Shown: piece after piece, positions 42,796 through 53,466 of the stretch
How positions within the stretch are numbered: the first letter of the stretch is position 1
Layout: every line of letters begins with the position of its first letter
Source of the DNA: Roseovarius pelagicus
Lineage (GTDB): Bacteria; Pseudomonadota; Alphaproteobacteria; Rhodobacterales; Rhodobacteraceae
DNA: 64,000 bases
NCBI RefSeq assembly: GCF_025639885.1
Contig: NZ_CP106738.1
Coordinates: 3,162,001 to 3,226,000 of the forward strand
Direction of reading: 5' to 3'
Notes under the pieces: model-generated
What the model was told of the DNA's origin: nothing
Seen by the model: only the letters and a program-made list of their open reading frames with translations
Databases searched by the model: none
Made by a program: the position numbers and the translations under genes

Positions 42796-43413
42796 ATGAC
42801 ATTGCGCGTATCTGATTTGACCATTGCCCGAGGGGGCATCGCCGTTCTGGAGAACGTCAGCTTTGACCTGAATGCAGGTGAGGCGCTGATTTTGCGCGGC
42901 CCCAATGGGGCGGGCAAGACAACGCTGTTGCGCACGGTGTCCGGACTGCAACCGCCCCTGCGCGGGCGGGTCGAGGCAGATTACGATACGCTGGTCTATG
43001 CCGGGCACGCCGATGGGATCAAGCCGACGCTGAGCGTGGCAGAAAACCTGATATTCTGGGCGCGGGTATTTGGCCGCAGGAGTATCTCGCATGCGTTGGC
43101 CGCCTTTGAATTGACGCCGCTGGCAGACCGACCGGCGGGCGCGCTGTCGGCAGGGCAGAAGCGTCGGCTGGGGTTGGCGCGGTTGCTGGTAACCGGGCGC
43201 GAGATCTGGCTGCTGGACGAGCCGACCGTATCGCTGGACATGCAGGCGACGGCGCTCTTTGCCACGGTGGTGCGCGATCATCTGGTGGCGGGCGGGTCAG
43301 CGTTGATTGCTACGCACATCCATCTGGGTCTGGACGAAGCGGACGTACTGGATGTGACACCCCATCGCGCCAAGGCGCCCGCGTTGGGTGATTTTGACGG
43401 GGCTTTCCTATGA
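42796..43413 (+). CDS. ccmA: heme exporter / cytochrome c maturation ATPase CcmA
   Basis: A 205-residue ABC ATPase with Walker [10 protein letters not shown] (near residue 35), signature [15 protein letters not shown] and Walker [13 protein letters not shown]. With CcmB, CcmC and CcmD it drives release of holo-CcmE so that heme can be attached to apocytochromes c in the periplasm. Its end overlaps ccmB by 4 bases. ccmE, ccmF and ccmH are not in the window and must be encoded elsewhere. Confidence 0.95.
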   Translation: MTLRVSDLTIARGGIAVLENVSFDLNAGEALILRGPNGAGKTTLLRTVSGLQPPLRGRVEADYDTLVYAGHADGIKPTLSVAENLIFWARVFGRRSISHALAAFELTPLADRPAGALSAGQKRRLGLARLLVTGREIWLLDEPTVSLDMQATALFATVVRDHLVAGGSALIATHIHLGLDEADVLDVTPHRAKAPALGDFDGAFL

Positions 43414-44066
43414 TCGCGCTATTGATGCGTGACCTAAAGCTTGGGGTGCGGGCCGGAGGGGGCTTTGGCCTTGGGCTTGCGTTTTTCCTGATCGTTGTGA
43501 CGCTGGTGCCCTTTGGTGTCGGACCCCGTCCGGACCTGCATGCCAGTATCGCACCGGGTATTCTGTGGCTGGGTGCGCTGCTGGCCTGTTTGCTGTCGCT
43601 GGATCGGATATTTGCGCTTGATTGGGAGGACGGATCGCTGGACCTGCTGGCGACCGCGCCGTTGCCGATGGAAGCACTGGTGAGCATCAAGGCGCTGGCG
43701 CATTGGCTGACCACGGGGCTACCGCTGGTTCTGGTGGCTCCGGTACTGGGTATCTTGCTGAATCTGTCCGCCTCGGGCTATCTGCCGCTCACACTGTCGT
43801 TACTGCTGGGCACGCCCGCGCTGAGTGTGATTGGTACGTTCGGGGCAGCGCTGACCGTGGGGATCAAGCGCGGTGGGCTGCTGCTGAGCCTGCTGGTGTT
43901 GCCGCTCTATGTGCCGATACTGATTTTCGGAGCAGAGGCGGCGCGGCGCGGGGCCGAAGGGCTGCCGTACACCACGCCGCTGGTCATGTTGGCGGGGATC
44001 ACCTGCGGCACTATCGCCCTCTTGCCCTTCGCTTCTGCTTCGGTACTAAGGGTCAATCTACGTTAA
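43410..44066 (+). CDS. ccmB: heme exporter protein CcmB
   Basis: A 218-residue integral membrane protein with six hydrophobic segments, the permease part of the CcmAB transporter. Family landmarks include [20 protein letters not shown] ([16 protein letters not shown]), [20 protein letters not shown] and the final segment with [13 protein letters not shown]. It is translationally coupled to ccmA and followed by ccmC after a 26-base gap. Confidence 0.95.
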   Translation: MIALLMRDLKLGVRAGGGFGLGLAFFLIVVTLVPFGVGPRPDLHASIAPGILWLGALLACLLSLDRIFALDWEDGSLDLLATAPLPMEALVSIKALAHWLTTGLPLVLVAPVLGILLNLSASGYLPLTLSLLLGTPALSVIGTFGAALTVGIKRGGLLLSLLVLPLYVPILIFGAEAARRGAEGLPYTTPLVMLAGITCGTIALLPFASASVLRVNLR

Positions 44067-44092
44067 GCCATCAGAAGGGACCGAACCCCACC

Positions 44093-44824
44093 ATGAGTTC
44101 GCTCTGGGAATACGCCAATCCGCGAAAGTTTATCGCGACGTCCGACCGGGTTCTGCCCTGGGTGGCGGGGTTGTCGTTGCTGACATTGACGGCGGGTTTG
44201 GTCTGGGGGTTCTGGTTCACGCCCGAAGAGGCGCGGCAAGGCGCGAGCGTCAAGATCATCTTTTTGCATGTACCCGCTGCGCTGATGGCCATCAACGCGT
44301 GGCTGATGATGCTGGTCGCGTCATTAATCTGGATCGTGCGACGGCACCACGTTAGCGCGTTGGCCGCCCGAGCTGCGGCCCCGGTTGGCGCGGTGATGAC
44401 GGTGATCGCACTGGCGACCGGCGCATTGTGGGGGCAACCGATCTGGGGAACATGGTGGGTGTGGGACCCGCGCCTGACGTCGTTCCTGATCCTGTTCCTG
44501 TTTTACCTTGGGTACATCGCGCTGTGGTCCGCGATCGAGGATGACGATACGGCCGCCGACCTGACCAGCGTGTTGTGCCTTGTCGGATCGGTCTTTGCCG
44601 TGCTCAGCCGCTATGCGGTGAATTTTTGGAATCAGGGGCTGCATCAGCCTGCATCGCTGAGCCTTGACCGGGAGGAGAACGTGGCAAACGTGTTTTACCA
44701 CCCTCTACTGCTGAGCATTGCAGGGTTTGTCCTGCTCTTTATCGCGCTGGTGTTGCTACGGACCCAGACCGAAATTCGCGCGCGGCGGATGCGCGCCTTG
44801 CTGGCACGGGAGCGGATGGGATGA
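44093..44824 (+). CDS. ccmC: heme lyase/handling protein CcmC
   Basis: A 243-residue membrane protein that delivers heme to CcmE. The tryptophan-rich heme-handling loop WGTWWVWDPRLTS is present, flanked by the conserved histidines in IIFLHVPAA and in the later NQGLHQPAS segment. Six membrane helices can be drawn. The start at 44093 (MSSLWEYANPRKF) is the family N-terminus; the frame is open upstream only as a shadow of ccmB. Its stop overlaps ccmD (ATGA). Confidence 0.95.
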   Translation: MSSLWEYANPRKFIATSDRVLPWVAGLSLLTLTAGLVWGFWFTPEEARQGASVKIIFLHVPAALMAINAWLMMLVASLIWIVRRHHVSALAARAAAPVGAVMTVIALATGALWGQPIWGTWWVWDPRLTSFLILFLFYLGYIALWSAIEDDDTAADLTSVLCLVGSVFAVLSRYAVNFWNQGLHQPASLSLDREENVANVFYHPLLLSIAGFVLLFIALVLLRTQTEIRARRMRALLARERMG

Positions 44825-44979
44825 TACCTGAGCTGGGGAAATATACCGTTGCAGTGATGGGGTCGTATGTTGTTTCGATCGGGTTGCTGGGTGTTTTGGT
44901 CGGGTTGAGCCTACAGCGCGCGCGGCGCATCAAGACGCAGTTGCGCGCGGTCGAGCAGAGGATTCGCGGCAATGGCTAA
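44821..44979 (+). CDS. ccmD: heme exporter protein CcmD
   Basis: A 52-residue single-pass membrane protein read directly from the sequence: MIPELGKYTVAVMGSYVVS, one helix (residues 9-30), then a basic tail (LQRARRIKTQLRAVEQRIRGNG). This is the standard CcmD layout. It is translationally coupled on both sides: ATGA overlap with ccmC and an 8-base overlap with ccmG. It helps release holo-CcmE from CcmABC. Confidence 0.93.
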   Translation: MIPELGKYTVAVMGSYVVSIGLLGVLVGLSLQRARRIKTQLRAVEQRIRGNG

Positions 44980-45511
44980 GCTTTCACCCCTGATGGCCGC
45001 GCCGCCGCTGATTTTTGCGGGTCTTGCGGCGCTGTTTTTCGTCGGCATGCAGCGCGGCGATCCTGATGCATTGCCGTCTGTATTTATCGGCAAACCTGCA
45101 CCGGAGGTTCCGGTCGGAACACTGGAATTGCGCACGCCGCTAACGGATGCCGACCTGCGCAGTGGAGAGGTGACCGTGGTTAATTTCTGGGCCAGCTGGT
45201 GCCCGCCCTGCCGTGCCGAACACCCCAACCTGCACGCATTGAACGAAGAGGGCGTGCGGGTTGCAGGGATCAATTTCAAGGATACCGCGGATCAGGCCAA
45301 CAGCTACCTTGACGATTCGGGCGATCCGTTCTTTGCGATAGGGTTTGATCCGCAGGGGCGTGCCGCGATCAATTGGGGTGTCACGGCTCCGCCCGAGACC
45401 TTCATCGTCGATGGCGATGGAACGGTTCTGTTCAAGTTCATCGGCCCGCTGGTGGGCAGTGACTATGAACAACGTTTTCGCCCCGAGTTGAAAAAGGCAT
45501 TGGAGCGTTAA
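44972..45511 (+). CDS. ccmG: thiol:disulfide interchange protein CcmG/DsbE
   Basis: A 179-residue membrane-anchored periplasmic thioredoxin that reduces apocytochrome c before heme attachment. It has an N-terminal anchor (LIFAGLAALFFVGM), the active site FWASWCPPCRAEHP and the CcmG-specific GINFKDTADQA and cis-Pro WGVTAPPETFIVD motifs. It is the last gene of the ccmABCDG run. The following 113 bases contain only a small hairpin before the convergent Hint gene. Confidence 0.95.
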   Translation: MAKLSPLMAAPPLIFAGLAALFFVGMQRGDPDALPSVFIGKPAPEVPVGTLELRTPLTDADLRSGEVTVVNFWASWCPPCRAEHPNLHALNEEGVRVAGINFKDTADQANSYLDDSGDPFFAIGFDPQGRAAINWGVTAPPETFIVDGDGTVLFKFIGPLVGSDYEQRFRPELKKALER

Positions 45512-45624
45512 AGGCAGACGTTATTGCGAAGCAATCCCAGAGGGCAATTTATATACAGGCCGCGCCTCTGTTCATGTCATTTTTCAACTATAGAGCGTAG
45601 CTATGCACAGGGCAGGATGATCGG

Positions 45625-46599
45625 TCAGGGCACGAGTTCCGCCAAGGTCTGTGGCGCTATCAGGGGCAGCCCGGTGTTCTGTATCTGCCTGCGGAACTGG
45701 CGCAGGTGCGTGCCGTTGGCGGGGATCAATCTGGCGGGCTGATATTGCTCTGCCAAACTGCCACCATCTGACTGCCGCGCAAGGATCGCCCTGATTTCGT
45801 CCCGCGCAGTCGGCGGCAGTAATGCCATTGCTTGGGGGCCGGGCAGCAGGGTTTCTGATGGCGCGCCCTCGGCAAAGACGATGTGGTGGGCGTCCAAGAG
45901 CAGATGAAAATACTGTAGGTCGCGCGAGGTCCGCTCGATGCTAATCCCGACCAGTCCGACCAGCTTGATTGCGGGGATCAGCACTTGCTGACACCCAAAC
46001 ACCTTCAGGGCGGCGGGGCCAGAGATCAGCATCCTGTGCTGTCGCGACACCAACAGGTCGCGCCGTGGCAGGCCCTGTCCCAGTGCGCCCGCGGCAATGC
46101 GGATCGGGCGGAGCTTTTTGTCGTTTCGGAGTGCGTCGGCGGATACGTCCTGCCGACCGACCCAGCGCAAGGGTTGCAACCCCCGGTCAAGCGTGTGGAT
46201 GCGGTCGCCAACCCGAAGGCATTCGACCCTGCGCAATCCTTGCGCGGTTTCGATCTGACTGCCGGCAGCGAAACAGACCGCGCCGGAAATCGTGATGGTG
46301 ATATTCTGCGTATCGGACTGGCCGTCGGCGTCGAGCATGTACACCGTAAATACATCCGTCAGCGTGTCGCCCGGATCGAGTGCATGAACCACAGGGTGGC
46401 TGTCGTTCAGATCATAGCTCCAGACGCCGGTGGTGGGGTTGATTGTGGCGGTCCCATAGGTCGCAGAACTGGAGATTGACCATGTGTCATCATTGTTGCC
46501 GGCCAACAGACCGACATCGTCGAGATTGCCGGAAATGATAATACCCGAATTCTCGGTCACGGCCCCGGTCGTTTGACCGCCTATGGTTGGCGTGCCCAT
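45625..46599 (-). CDS. VCBS-like plus Hint-domain protein
   Basis: A 324-residue protein. The N-terminal 105 residues form a VCBS/cadherin-like beta domain (GAVTENSGIIISGNLDD, then TWSISSSATYGTATINPTTGVWSYDLND), a module usually found in large type I-secreted adhesins. A Hint domain starts at VCFAAGSQIETAQG and includes the LVSRQHRMLI histidine block and ETLLPGP, with no C-extein. It starts 3 bases after the stop of the HlyC-like gene, so the two form one unit. No signal peptide is seen. Calcium-binding RTX repeats are absent. It is a paralogue of the protein at 29389-30426. Confidence 0.82.
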   Translation of the reverse strand: MGTPTIGGQTTGAVTENSGIIISGNLDDVGLLAGNNDDTWSISSSATYGTATINPTTGVWSYDLNDSHPVVHALDPGDTLTDVFTVYMLDADGQSDTQNITITISGAVCFAAGSQIETAQGLRRVECLRVGDRIHTLDRGLQPLRWVGRQDVSADALRNDKKLRPIRIAAGALGQGLPRRDLLVSRQHRMLISGPAALKVFGCQQVLIPAIKLVGLVGISIERTSRDLQYFHLLLDAHHIVFAEGAPSETLLPGPQAMALLPPTARDEIRAILARQSDGGSLAEQYQPARLIPANGTHLRQFRRQIQNTGLPLIAPQTLAELVP

Positions 46600-46602
46600 G
46601 GA

Positions 46603-47208
46603 TCAGGCCGCTTCCAGATGACGGGCGAACTGTCCAACACCAAAGGAGCGCACGCCGATAGGCGCGCCGGGGGCGGGACGTGCCCATTCGATGATGCGAT
46701 AGCGCGTGCCCTTGGCATTGTGCCACAGGGTGCGCACGCGGGATTCATTCGGATTGCTGGCCAGAACCTTGAGGATTTCGCGGGTGTGGCCAAAGGGTGC
46801 GACAAAGTCGATCATCCATTTTGACGGTCCACTGTTCCAGTGGCGCGGCATCAACGGCTTGTGATGGAGTGCAAAGCGCCGTTCTGCCCCGTCAGCCAGC
46901 CCGGCCCATGTGACAAAACCGCGTGGAAAGCCACCCGAGCGGAAAATGCGGTATTGCCCCAACCGCAAGGCCACCTCGAGATGTGCGGTGGCCTCGGACA
47001 GAGGCATGGTCGCGTGATAGGAGCTAAGGCTGAGAAGGTATGTCATGGCACCCAAGTCCGCCAATGCGTCCTGAGGCAGATCGAACCAATCATCGGGGTA
47101 GGGGGGCGCATCCGACGCCGGTCCGGGGCGCATATGATCAAGCGCGGCCAGATGGCGCATGGACGCCCTGACAAATGGTTGGTGATCAACGCTTGTAATT
47201 TGCGTCAT
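46603..47208 (-). CDS. HlyC/RTX-type toxin-activating lysine acyltransferase family protein
   Basis: A 201-residue protein of the HlyC/CyaC family, which transfers fatty acyl groups from acyl-ACP to lysines of RTX toxins. Matching blocks are LLSLSSYHATMPL (catalytic His65), LRLGQYRIFRSGGFPRGFVTWAGL, and SGPSKWMIDFVAPFG (catalytic Asp134). The residue aligned with the third active-site position, Asn in HlyC/ApxC, is His76. The gene lies directly upstream of a VCBS/Hint protein, its likely partner, instead of an RTX toxin. I use the ATG at 47208; a GTG eight codons earlier is possible. The family is well supported; the substrate is inferred. Confidence 0.8.
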   Translation of the reverse strand: MTQITSVDHQPFVRASMRHLAALDHMRPGPASDAPPYPDDWFDLPQDALADLGAMTYLLSLSSYHATMPLSEATAHLEVALRLGQYRIFRSGGFPRGFVTWAGLADGAERRFALHHKPLMPRHWNSGPSKWMIDFVAPFGHTREILKVLASNPNESRVRTLWHNAKGTRYRIIEWARPAPGAPIGVRSFGVGQFARHLEAA

Positions 47209-47400
47209 TGCCCTATGGGCAGTCTGCCACACCCTGCGCGCGGCAGAGTTGCCTGCCGGTTCGGTGTCGGGGCGACAGAATTGCCTGTCCTCATGCTCAG
47301 CCTTGGCACTGTTATCCGTGCCGTTACGTCAGCTTAGCGCATTGTCCTAGGAAAGCAACGAGTAAACCCGGAATGGTTGAGCGGAACCATGCCTAAACGC

Positions 47401-47431
47401 AAAGCGCCCCAGAGAATTTCCGGGGCGCTTT
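47401..47431 (-). terminator. rho-independent terminator of acnA
   Basis: A perfect 10-bp stem (AAAGCGCCCC/GGGGCGCTTT) with an 11-base loop, starting 16 bases after the acnA stop on the minus strand. The A-rich flank provides a short U-run. Confidence 0.8.
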
Positions 47432-47447
47432 TTAGTGTTAAAGAGGT

Positions 47448-50225
<2,778 letters not shown>

Positions 50226-50446
50226 TGGCGCGTCCTTTCGTCTGGCAATGAAGCTGGCTTGAACTGGTTTTCGCCCATTTGGATAAGGGCAGCAAGGTGA
50301 TTCACCTGTTGTCGGTATACTATTGCACACAATTCATATTGTCCAGCCAACACACAAGGCCATCGCGAAACATTGATTGGTTTTTCGGGGGCTGCGTGGC
50401 TAGATGGGACCATAACACGCCTGATCCTGTCCAAAGAGCACATTAA

Positions 50447-51142
50447 ATGCGGTTTTTGACCTTCCTGATACTCGCGCCTTTTCTCTGGGCCAATCCATCA
50501 ACTGCCGGGGATCGCCCCGTGCTGGTCGAGCTTTATACCTCGCAGGGGTGTTCGTCGTGTCCGCCCGCTGACAAGCTGTTGCACGAATTGGTGGCGCGCG
50601 ATGACGTGATCGCGCTGGCACTGCATGTGGATTACTGGGATTACATCGGATGGAAGGACGTGTTTGGCAATCCCGCCAATACCAAACGTCAGCGTGGCTA
50701 CGCCAAGGCGGGTGACAGACGCATGGTTTATACCCCGCAGATGATCATAGATGGCACCGATCACGTTGTCGGAAACCGGCCCAAGGATGTGAACGCGCTG
50801 ATCCGCCGCCATGGGGCCGTGCCAGACAGCGTCGTGATGAAAGTGATCCGCAAAGGCAATCAGGTGCTGATAGAAGCGCGGGCGACCAAGCCCATCGGGA
50901 CGCCGCTGGTGGTGCAGATTGCGAAATACACCCCGCAACGTACCGTGGCCATTGAGCGTGGCGAGAATGCCGGGCGCACATTGAGCTATGCGAATGTGGT
51001 AACGGAGCTGACGGAACTGACCCGCTGGAACACCAGCAGCCCGCTGGCGTTGAAAACCAAGGTCAGCCCTGACCAACCCGTTGTCGTGATCCTGCAACGT
51101 CCGGGCTATGGGGCAGTAGAGGCGGTGGCGCAACTGCAATAA
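50447..51142 (+). CDS. DUF1223 secreted thioredoxin-like protein
   Basis: A 231-residue protein with a signal peptide (RFLTFLILAPFLWANPSTA) and a thioredoxin-like fold: the core VELYTSQGCSSCPPADKLL carries a CSSC pair in place of CxxC redox sites of thioredoxin, and YTPQMIIDG gives the cis-Pro loop. The family is DUF1223. It is probably a periplasmic redox protein; substrate unknown. It is often found beside acnA in this group of bacteria, as here, with a 221-base divergent gap. It converges on the acyltransferase gene with 6 bases between stops. Confidence 0.85.
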   Translation: MRFLTFLILAPFLWANPSTAGDRPVLVELYTSQGCSSCPPADKLLHELVARDDVIALALHVDYWDYIGWKDVFGNPANTKRQRGYAKAGDRRMVYTPQMIIDGTDHVVGNRPKDVNALIRRHGAVPDSVVMKVIRKGNQVLIEARATKPIGTPLVVQIAKYTPQRTVAIERGENAGRTLSYANVVTELTELTRWNTSSPLALKTKVSPDQPVVVILQRPGYGAVEAVAQLQ

Positions 51143-51148
51143 GGTCGT

Positions 51149-52090
51149 TCAGTCGTCGTTCTGCATCTCGGCGATCCGCTCGGCGCCGCGCTCGGCCATG
51201 ACGCCTGTACCGTCCTTCCAACGGCGGTGAATCCAAAACCACTGATCCATATGCGCGCGCACTTGCGCCTCTAGCCGGTCATTGAATTCCTGAGTCATTG
51301 TGACGGGATCAGAAGGCGGAATCGGTGCTTCGACATGGACATCGAAATCCAGTCCATTTTCGCGCCGGATACCCCAGACGGGCACCAGTGGAGCATCGAA
51401 TTTCAGGGCCAGTTCGGCCGTGACCAACGAGGTCAGTGCTGGTTTTCCAAAGAAATCCAATGGTACGCCCCAATGGGCATTCAGGTCGGTCAGGATCGCC
51501 AGCGTGCCGCCTGCGCGCAGATGCTTGGTCATTTGGACCATGCCACGTTTGCTCTGTTCGAACATCGGCTGGCTGAGTGCTGTCATCGCGCGGCTGTAAT
51601 GCGCGTTGAAATATCGGTTCTTGAGTGGGCGGTAGAAGCCGCCCAGATCGATCCCTTGTTCCACCATGGCAACCCGCGCGGCGTTGAAGCTGCCGAAATG
51701 GCCGGTTACGAAAATCAGCGGTCGGCCCGCTGCCTTGGCTTCACGAACCGCCTGCATGCCGGGGCCTTCAACAGGTGAGTGACGGGCGTGGGCAGTGAAA
51801 TCACGTGTCGAATACATCTCGATCATGCCGCGGCCGGCATTGTCGGGGACCGCGCGCATCAGGCGGCGCACCTCTGCCTCTGGCAGGTCGGGGCAGACAT
51901 GCGCAAGGTTGTCGCGTACGCGGGCAGAGTACCCCGCCAGCGGGGCGACGATCTGCGACGTGATCCAGCCCATCGCCGGGACGCGCCAGCGATAGGGCAT
52001 CAGCCCTGTCAGTCCGATCAGCCCGCGCAGGATCAGATTGACGATGTATTCGCCCGCGCGGATGTGGAAGGGATCTGTTGGGGTGTTCAT
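51149..52090 (-). CDS. LpxL/HtrB-like lipid A acyltransferase family protein
   Basis: A 313-residue member of the lysophospholipid/lipid A late acyltransferase family, acting on the inner membrane's cytoplasmic face. It has an N-terminal membrane helix (IVNLILRGLIGLTGLMP), RVRDNLAHVCPDLP, the active-site region VTGHFGSFNAARV and later GTLAILTDLNAHWGVPLDFFGKPA. The family catalytic motif is HX4(D/E); here the sixth residue after His131 counts as Asn136, so the acidic residue is missing. It may be inactive or use another acid. The start is the ATG at 52090 after the ORF's 30-codon shadow extension. It follows nthA by 64 bases. Confidence 0.82.
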   Translation of the reverse strand: MNTPTDPFHIRAGEYIVNLILRGLIGLTGLMPYRWRVPAMGWITSQIVAPLAGYSARVRDNLAHVCPDLPEAEVRRLMRAVPDNAGRGMIEMYSTRDFTAHARHSPVEGPGMQAVREAKAAGRPLIFVTGHFGSFNAARVAMVEQGIDLGGFYRPLKNRYFNAHYSRAMTALSQPMFEQSKRGMVQMTKHLRAGGTLAILTDLNAHWGVPLDFFGKPALTSLVTAELALKFDAPLVPVWGIRRENGLDFDVHVEAPIPPSDPVTMTQEFNDRLEAQVRAHMDQWFWIHRRWKDGTGVMAERGAERIAEMQNDD

Positions 52091-52154
52091 CTGCGCCGTC
52101 ACTTGTGGAACCGCCGCCAGACATAGAGCCGGGCGCGACGGGGTACAAGCGCGG

Positions 52155-52796
52155 CTAGGGGGTGCGCGCCAATCCTGCACCGATCATTGAATCGCGGGTC
52201 ACCAGTGCGGCCAACGCATCGGCGTCCATGCCATCGGTCCCCTTGGGGCGCGCAGGTAGCACGATATAACGCATGTCGGCAGTGCTGTCGTGGACGCGGA
52301 CGCGGATGCCGTCGGGCAGATCAACGCCGAATTCACGCAACACGCTGCGCGGTTCGCGCACAGCGCGAGAACGGTAGGCGCGGGTTTTGTACCAATCGGG
52401 GGGTAACCCCAGCAGATTGCGCGGGTAGCAGGAGCAAAGCGTGCAGACGATGAGATTATGCACCTCGTCCGTGTTTTCGACTGCGATCAGTTCCAGCGGA
52501 CCAATGTCGAACCCCATCTCGCGGCTGGCGTCACCGGCGTCAGCCAACAGTCGCGTCTTGAATTCCGGGTCGGTCCATGCGCGGGCGACCACGGCGGCAC
52601 CGTTCGCGGGGCTGCGCGAATCCATGTCGTTGACTTGTGTGGCGATCTCGGCTGCCGTGATGTGGCCCTTTTCGATCAGGAGTTCGCGCACGGCGATCTC
52701 CATCTGTTGCCAATAGGTGAGGGGACCATCATTGTCGGCACGGTAGGGATGGCCGGACGGGCTGAGATGGTCGTGGTCGGCGTGATCATGGGGCAT
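52155..52796 (-). CDS. nthA: nitrile hydratase alpha subunit (cobalt type)
   Basis: The metal-binding subunit of nitrile hydratase or a close relative (213 residues), hydrating nitriles to amides. The metal claw VCTLCSCYP is at residues 117-125 (Cys118, Cys121, Ser122, Cys123). Thr between the first two cysteines marks the cobalt form; the iron form has Ser. Other family blocks are VVARAWTDPEFKTRLL and GLPPDWYKTRAYRSRAVREP. The N-terminus is unusually His-rich (MPHDHADHDHL), perhaps for metal delivery. It follows two genes for the halves of the beta subunit, 6 bases downstream of the second. Confidence 0.9.
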   Translation of the reverse strand: MPHDHADHDHLSPSGHPYRADNDGPLTYWQQMEIAVRELLIEKGHITAAEIATQVNDMDSRSPANGAAVVARAWTDPEFKTRLLADAGDASREMGFDIGPLELIAVENTDEVHNLIVCTLCSCYPRNLLGLPPDWYKTRAYRSRAVREPRSVLREFGVDLPDGIRVRVHDSTADMRYIVLPARPKGTDGMDADALAALVTRDSMIGAGLARTP

Positions 52797-52802
52797 CGTG
52801 CA

Positions 52803-53066
52803 TCAGATCCTTTCGAGCCAGTGTTCGTAGATTTCCGCGTCGAGCGTATCCTCTGGGCGTTCCGCGTCAGCCCCCCACAGTTCCGCCATGGTAAAGCGCA
52901 CACGAAAGAGCCGTTTTTGCTCGGCTTTCAGTGCGTAGGCGAGTTGTTCGGGATTGGCGAAGCACCCTAATGCGCGCTCGACCTCTCCGGTTCTGCCGCG
53001 CAGGTAAGCAGGTGCGCGGACATGACCCGGCGGATAGAGCGATCTGACGCGGACCCGCTCAGCCAT
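52803..53066 (-). CDS. nitrile hydratase beta subunit, C-terminal half (SH3-like domain)
   Basis: An 87-residue protein equal to the C-terminal SH3-like domain of the NHase beta subunit: VRVRSLYPPGHVRAPAYLRGRTGEVERALG and LFRVRFTMAELWG. It has its own GGAGAGG ribosome site before the ATG at 53066 and overlaps the previous gene by 8 bases. It is thus a true separate gene and not a frameshift product. The corresponding subunit in three-component enzymes is ToyL-like or the alpha subunit of thiocyanate hydrolase. Confidence 0.82.
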   Translation of the reverse strand: MAERVRVRSLYPPGHVRAPAYLRGRTGEVERALGCFANPEQLAYALKAEQKRLFRVRFTMAELWGADAERPEDTLDAEIYEHWLERI

Positions 53067-53409
53067 CTGTCGCCTCTCCGTAGGTGCCGCCGCGTGCGGC
53101 AACATCGGCCATGCGTGTGCCCAGTTCTTCTAGGGTGTAGACGCCGTGTTCGACGAGGTTCTGGTTAATCGCGGCGATCCAGCGGTCATAATAGCTGTAG
53201 TTCTCAAACGCCTCTTCGCCCATGTCCTCTAGCACGCGGCGCAGCCCGTGGACCGACAGCAGGCCCTTGCTGCCGCACAGCACCATCAGCGCGTCAACGC
53301 GTTTCTCCCACAGGGCAAAGTCATGCCCGTCCATAGGAACGGGACCAGCAGAGGCACCGCCCATGTCATGCCAGCGACGTGCGGCAGGGTCATTTGGTTT
53401 ATCGGTCAT
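53059..53409 (-). CDS. nitrile hydratase beta subunit, N-terminal half
   Basis: A 116-residue protein matching the N-terminal helical domain of the NHase beta subunit: WHDMGGASAGPVP, a WEKRVDALMVLCGSKG helix, RRVLEDMGEEAFENYSYYDRWIAAINQNLVEHGVYTLEELGTRM. It is the first gene of the three-gene set. NHase activator proteins resemble this same domain, so it could serve in part as a cobalt chaperone; no separate activator is seen nearby. It lies 57 bases downstream of fliG on the same strand. Confidence 0.8.
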   Translation of the reverse strand: MTDKPNDPAARRWHDMGGASAGPVPMDGHDFALWEKRVDALMVLCGSKGLLSVHGLRRVLEDMGEEAFENYSYYDRWIAAINQNLVEHGVYTLEELGTRMADVAARGGTYGEATDG

Positions 53410-53466
53410 GGAATGAGGATAGAGCCGCAGATGAGCCTGAGTCCAGCGTTCACCACGATATGCCGC

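Noticed and set aside
45625..46599. Intein or self-splicing element
   Set aside because: The Hint domain is C-terminal with no C-extein and no host enzyme interrupted around it.
52803..53409. Frameshift splitting a normal nitrile hydratase beta gene
   Set aside because: Each half has its own ribosome site and start, the halves overlap by 8 bases, and the usual linker is absent, which is a true split-gene pattern.
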